Part shown: positions 61,290-64,000 of the stretch, piece by piece
Layout of the letters: each line of letters opens with the position of its first letter
Position numbering within the stretch: the first letter of the stretch is position 1
Assembly (NCBI GenBank): GCA_944391415.1
Contig: CALXTM010000002.1
Location: forward strand, 62,001 to 126,000
Reading direction: 5' to 3'
DNA from: an uncultured Alphaproteobacteria bacterium
GTDB taxonomy: Bacteria; Pseudomonadota; Alphaproteobacteria; RF32; CAG-239
Length of the DNA: 64,000 bases
Made by a program: the position numbers and the translations under genes
The notes under the pieces: model-generated
Seen by the model: the letters and a program-made list of their open reading frames with translations, nothing else
Told to the model about the DNA's origin: nothing
The model's database searches: none

Positions 61290-61433
61290 TGATTGCAAAA
61301 GCCATCGTTGATACGATGGCTTTTGTGCGGTTATAGAGTAAAAGGTGAGAAAAAAGCTTTTGCTCTTGACAGAGGGGATTATTTGGAATCATCCTTAAAG
61401 CATATACACCATATCAGAAAAAGGATTAGAAAA

Positions 61434-61868
61434 ATGGATGATAAAATTTATCTTGCGTGGGACGAGTTTCATCGTGATGTTAAAGATTTGGCTAAAAAAA
61501 TAAAACAAAGCGGCGAATATGATAAAATTGTTGCCATAAGTCGCGGCGGTTTGATCCCGGCAGGAATTTTGGCCTATGAACTTAATATCAGAAATTCGTC
61601 GGTAATTAATATTGCAACCTATATCGGGGCTGCACATTTGAAGCTTGATGAGGTTGATATGCCAGAATATGTCGGAAAGGTCGATGAAAAAACATTGATT
61701 GTCGATGATTTATCAGACAGCGGTCAAACATTTAAGGTTATGCGGAGACAGTTTCCGCAAGGAAAATTTGTAACCGTGTATGCCAAGCCGCAAGGACTGA
61801 AAGAGGCAGATATTTTTGCCAAAGAAGTTCCCGATAAATGGGTGGTTTTTCCTTGGGGTAAGGAATAA
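61434..61868 (+). CDS. gpt: Gpt-type purine phosphoribosyltransferase
   Basis: A 144-aa enzyme that uses PRPP to salvage xanthine or guanine. The PRPP loop is 'TLIVDDLSDSGQTFKVM' (about residues 80-96), with the earlier 'KIVAISRGGLIPAGILAYEL' purine-side motif. I chose the ATG giving MDDKIYLAWDEFHRD, with AAGGA upstream, since a longer frame would run through non-conserved sequence after the tRNA. Xanthine versus guanine preference cannot be told. Confidence 0.88.
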   Translation: MDDKIYLAWDEFHRDVKDLAKKIKQSGEYDKIVAISRGGLIPAGILAYELNIRNSSVINIATYIGAAHLKLDEVDMPEYVGKVDEKTLIVDDLSDSGQTFKVMRRQFPQGKFVTVYAKPQGLKEADIFAKEVPDKWVVFPWGKE

Positions 61869-61871
61869 ATA

Positions 61872-62783
61872 TTATACCAGCTGATTGTCAAGACGGTCTT
61901 CTTTGATTCCGGCGGGGTCTTGGTGAATGATTATTTGGGCGTCCGGGTAAACCCCGCGGATTAAGGCTTCAATCTCATCGGTATAGCGATGAGCCGTGTA
62001 TAAATCAAGGTTGCCGTCAAGCTCCAGATGAAATTCGAACATATAAATGCCGCCGAGGTTGCGGGTGCGCAAATCATGAATTTTGGGAGAAAGGGGATGC
62101 TTTTTTACAATGGCATAGATTGATTGGCGAATGTCTTCGCTTAGCTCTTTGTCCAAAAGCAATCCTGAGGCATCAAGCGCCAGCTTATAGGCATTATAGA
62201 TAAGGTATATTGATATGGCGGCGGCCATTAACGTATCGATCCAAACAATTTGCCAAAAGTGAACAATAACCAACGAAATAATGATGGATAGGTTGGTTAA
62301 AATATCTACACTGTAATGTAAAGAATCGGCAGAAATAGCTTGAGATTTGGTTATTTTGGCAACATATTGTTGAAACGCAACCAGGACTAAGGTCGCAAGC
62401 AGGCTGATTATCATAATCGCCAGACCAATATCGGTTTGATGGAGCGGGGTTGGGTTTTGTAAACGCATAAACGCATCGTATAAAATAAAAGCGCCAGAGC
62501 CGGCAATAAAAGCCGCTTGAAATAAAGCACTTAGTGCTTCGGCTTTGCCGTAGCCGTAACGATAGCTGCAAGATGCAGGTCTTACGGATATGCGAATGGC
62601 AATAAAAGTTACCAAAGAGGCAAAAATATCTGAAAGACTGTCAACCATAGACGATAAGACCGCAAGTGAGCCGGTATAGAAAACACCCACGATTTTAATT
62701 ATGCATAAGATGATGGCAAGAGATATTGAGCCGGTGGCGGCAATTTTTTTTAGCCTATTTATTTGGTCTTGGGTTAAAGGCAT
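61872..62783 (-). CDS. Cation diffusion facilitator, FieF/YiiP type
   Basis: A 303-aa proton-coupled exporter of zinc, iron or cadmium. Six membrane segments; the metal site in segments 2 and 5 appears as 'VDSLSDIFASL' (two Asp) and 'DSLHYSVDIL' (His and Asp), the D-D-H-D set of YiiP/FieF. The C-terminal cytosolic domain ('LRTRNLGGIYMFEFHLELDG') completes the fold. Confidence 0.9.
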   Translation of the reverse strand: MPLTQDQINRLKKIAATGSISLAIILCIIKIVGVFYTGSLAVLSSMVDSLSDIFASLVTFIAIRISVRPASCSYRYGYGKAEALSALFQAAFIAGSGAFILYDAFMRLQNPTPLHQTDIGLAIMIISLLATLVLVAFQQYVAKITKSQAISADSLHYSVDILTNLSIIISLVIVHFWQIVWIDTLMAAAISIYLIYNAYKLALDASGLLLDKELSEDIRQSIYAIVKKHPLSPKIHDLRTRNLGGIYMFEFHLELDGNLDLYTAHRYTDEIEALIRGVYPDAQIIIHQDPAGIKEDRLDNQLV

Positions 62784-64000
62784 GTCTTATTTTCTCCAAA
62801 TCAGATGGTAAAATTTGATAATATGCTGATGCGGTTTTATCTGCAAAGGCTTTGAGATAGGAATTATCTTTTATAGCATCAAAGATAAATTTGACATAGT
62901 ATTTTTCATCTTGTTCATAAAAGGCAAAAACAAGATTTTGAAAAGATTCTCCATCGGCGCTAATTGAAAATAACTGGGTCGGTGAGGTAATGTCTTGTGC
63001 AGGGAACAATTTGGTGTTTAAGAAAATGCTTACCAGTGATGCAACATAGTCTGGATCGCTGTTGTCGTTAATTTGACTGAAACGGCCAAACTGCAAATTC
63101 CATAGAGATGCATAACTCCAATAATGATAATCCATGTCAAGATCGACAAGTTCAATTGCTGCCAGCCAAATTTGAAATTGATCGGGAAAACGGATATAAG
63201 CCCCCAGCGAACCACGACTTAGGTCGATGTTGTATTTTCCGACGTCAAAAGATAATAAAGTTTCGCCAAGAGAATTTTTTAAGCAAACAGAGGTAGCGGT
63301 GCTTTCGGGGTTGGTCAGCGGCAACAGTCCAAAACGAGGAAGGTTTTCCAGTTTGTCTGATTTTTTTTCATAGATAGTTGCCTGAACAAGAGCCGAGAGA
63401 AAACTTTTGATGCGATTTTGATTAACCAAAAAACAAGGATAATCTTTAAGCTCCCAAAGATTGTTATTTTTAACGATGTTGAGCTCTTGGTCGTGGGAGG
63501 CAAGTGTAATTTGATTGATAGAATTAATTTGCCGAGTGATGTCGGGAAACAATGGTTTGCCCTCGTATTGGGGAAGTTTTCTTTCGGGCAGGAAATAAAT
63601 GCTGCCAAGACCTAAGGCTATACAACCCAAAGCAAGAACAGAAAGCAAAGCCAGCCGTCGATTGAAAACTATGGAGGGAAGAGGTTTAAGTTTGAGACGT
63701 GGCAAGTTAAACATTAAAATGCCAAGTATTATTAAGCCCGGAATGGTATAGATGTTGAAGAGTTTTACCAGAAATTCGGTATGCTCAAGATTGCGATTGA
63801 GGTCTAGTCGGATAGAAAATAACTCTTGCCGTTTTTGCTCAAGCTGTTTTTTTACCTTGGTAAGGACCGAAAGCTCATCAGGAGTAAAGTTTTCGCGACC
63901 TTCAAAGTCTTTTTTGTTCCAGATTTCATCCAAACCTTTTTTTATTAGGGTTATTTGATCAAAAATGTCTTTTTCTTTGATTTTATACTGACGCAAGATT
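62755..64000 (-). CDS. GldG C-terminal/DUF4340-like membrane protein (5' end cut by window)
   Basis: The frame runs off the window end, so the N-terminus is missing; its first in-window start would be a TTG that is likely an internal Leu. Visible are a coiled region 'LTKVKKQLEQKRQELFSIRL' and 'NRNLEHTEFLVKLFNIYTIP', a membrane segment 'IPGLIILGILMFNLPR' (the typical end of a GldG-type ABC auxiliary protein), a second membrane segment, then a long exterior domain with 'ITLASHDQELNIVKNNNLWE' resembling DUF4340. Such fusions act with an ABC-2 exporter. It overlaps the cation facilitator gene by 29 bases. Confidence 0.72.
   Translation of the reverse strand, partial: ILRQYKIKEKDIFDQITLIKKGLDEIWNKKDFEGRENFTPDELSVLTKVKKQLEQKRQELFSIRLDLNRNLEHTEFLVKLFNIYTIPGLIILGILMFNLPRLKLKPLPSIVFNRRLALLSVLALGCIALGLGSIYFLPERKLPQYEGKPLFPDITRQINSINQITLASHDQELNIVKNNNLWELKDYPCFLVNQNRIKSFLSALVQATIYEKKSDKLENLPRFGLLPLTNPESTATSVCLKNSLGETLLSFDVGKYNIDLSRGSLGAYIRFPDQFQIWLAAIELVDLDMDYHYWSYASLWNLQFGRFSQINDNSDPDYVASLVSIFLNTKLFPAQDITSPTQLFSISADGESFQNLVFAFYEQDEKYYVKFIFDAIKDNSYLKAFADKTASAYYQILPSDLEKIRHAFNPRPNK

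Overview
The window is a piece of chromosome from an AT-rich alphaproteobacterium. The gene pairings are the main evidence: ialB-rlmN, rluD-rpoH, coaE-dnaQ, mnmE-mnmG-rsmG-parA-parB, a short HprK, an alphaproteobacterial RpoH and a FliX homologue. A HydF maturase and a ferredoxin-thioredoxin-reductase-like protein suggest anaerobic metabolism. My best guess is an uncultured, gut-type anaerobic alphaproteobacterial lineage, but no rRNA is present and the exact taxon is inference.

Layout. 0-8 kb: a tiny Ser/Asn-rich peptide, lolA-xth, tsf/rpsB, parE, an EamA transporter, a GNAT and an adenylate kinase. 8-17 kb: two tRNA-Ala genes, hydF, an MFS carrier, an OB-fold protein, the CCA-adding enzyme, ialB-rlmN, and yraN-rsmI divergent from an LpoA-like lipoprotein. 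17-20 kb: SRP RNA, dnaX, ybaB, recR; dnaX carries an A9 run whose -1 frame stops at once, a classic tau/gamma arrangement. 20-25.5 kb, minus strand: cvpA, radA, mlaF-mlaE, and a thermonuclease-like gene with tsaE and hprK.

25.5-37 kb is the replication and segregation neighbourhood: parB-parA-rsmG, two HD-domain genes (one frameshifted), mnmG, mnmE, rho, then a gene-free, extremely AT-rich 470-bp interval before coaE-dnaQ. That interval has DnaA-box-like 9-mers and two TTAA-N7-TTAA CtrA-like motifs and is my oriC candidate. Two identical parS-like 16-mers lie in rsmG and mnmG, consistent with a ParABS centromere beside the origin.

37-43.9 kb: HAD phosphatase, several secreted or outer-membrane proteins, a lone prepilin-like protein, a FliX-like protein, dksA, maf-rng-yacG. 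43.9-51.1 kb: a six-gene minus-strand cluster ending in a VirD4/TraG-type coupling ATPase, with two paralogous 'WHFD' membrane proteins and large unrecognised partners, but no relaxase or VirB genes. Just past rluD-rpoH, also on the minus strand, lies a tail-anchored pseudokinase translationally coupled to a small membrane protein. Together these are the best candidate for an undescribed system here.

55.8-64 kb: a PAS/degenerate-GGDEF protein, a cluster of GC-rich palindromes, Bax-inhibitor-1 protein, YgjP-type metallopeptidase, YcgN-type Cys-cluster protein, dnaB (preceded by three tandem DnaA-box-like 9-mers), rpmB, tRNA-Arg, a Gpt-type phosphoribosyltransferase, a cation-diffusion facilitator, and the 3' part of a GldG/DUF4340-like gene cut by the window edge. 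No CRISPR array, insertion sequence, prophage or rRNA was seen.
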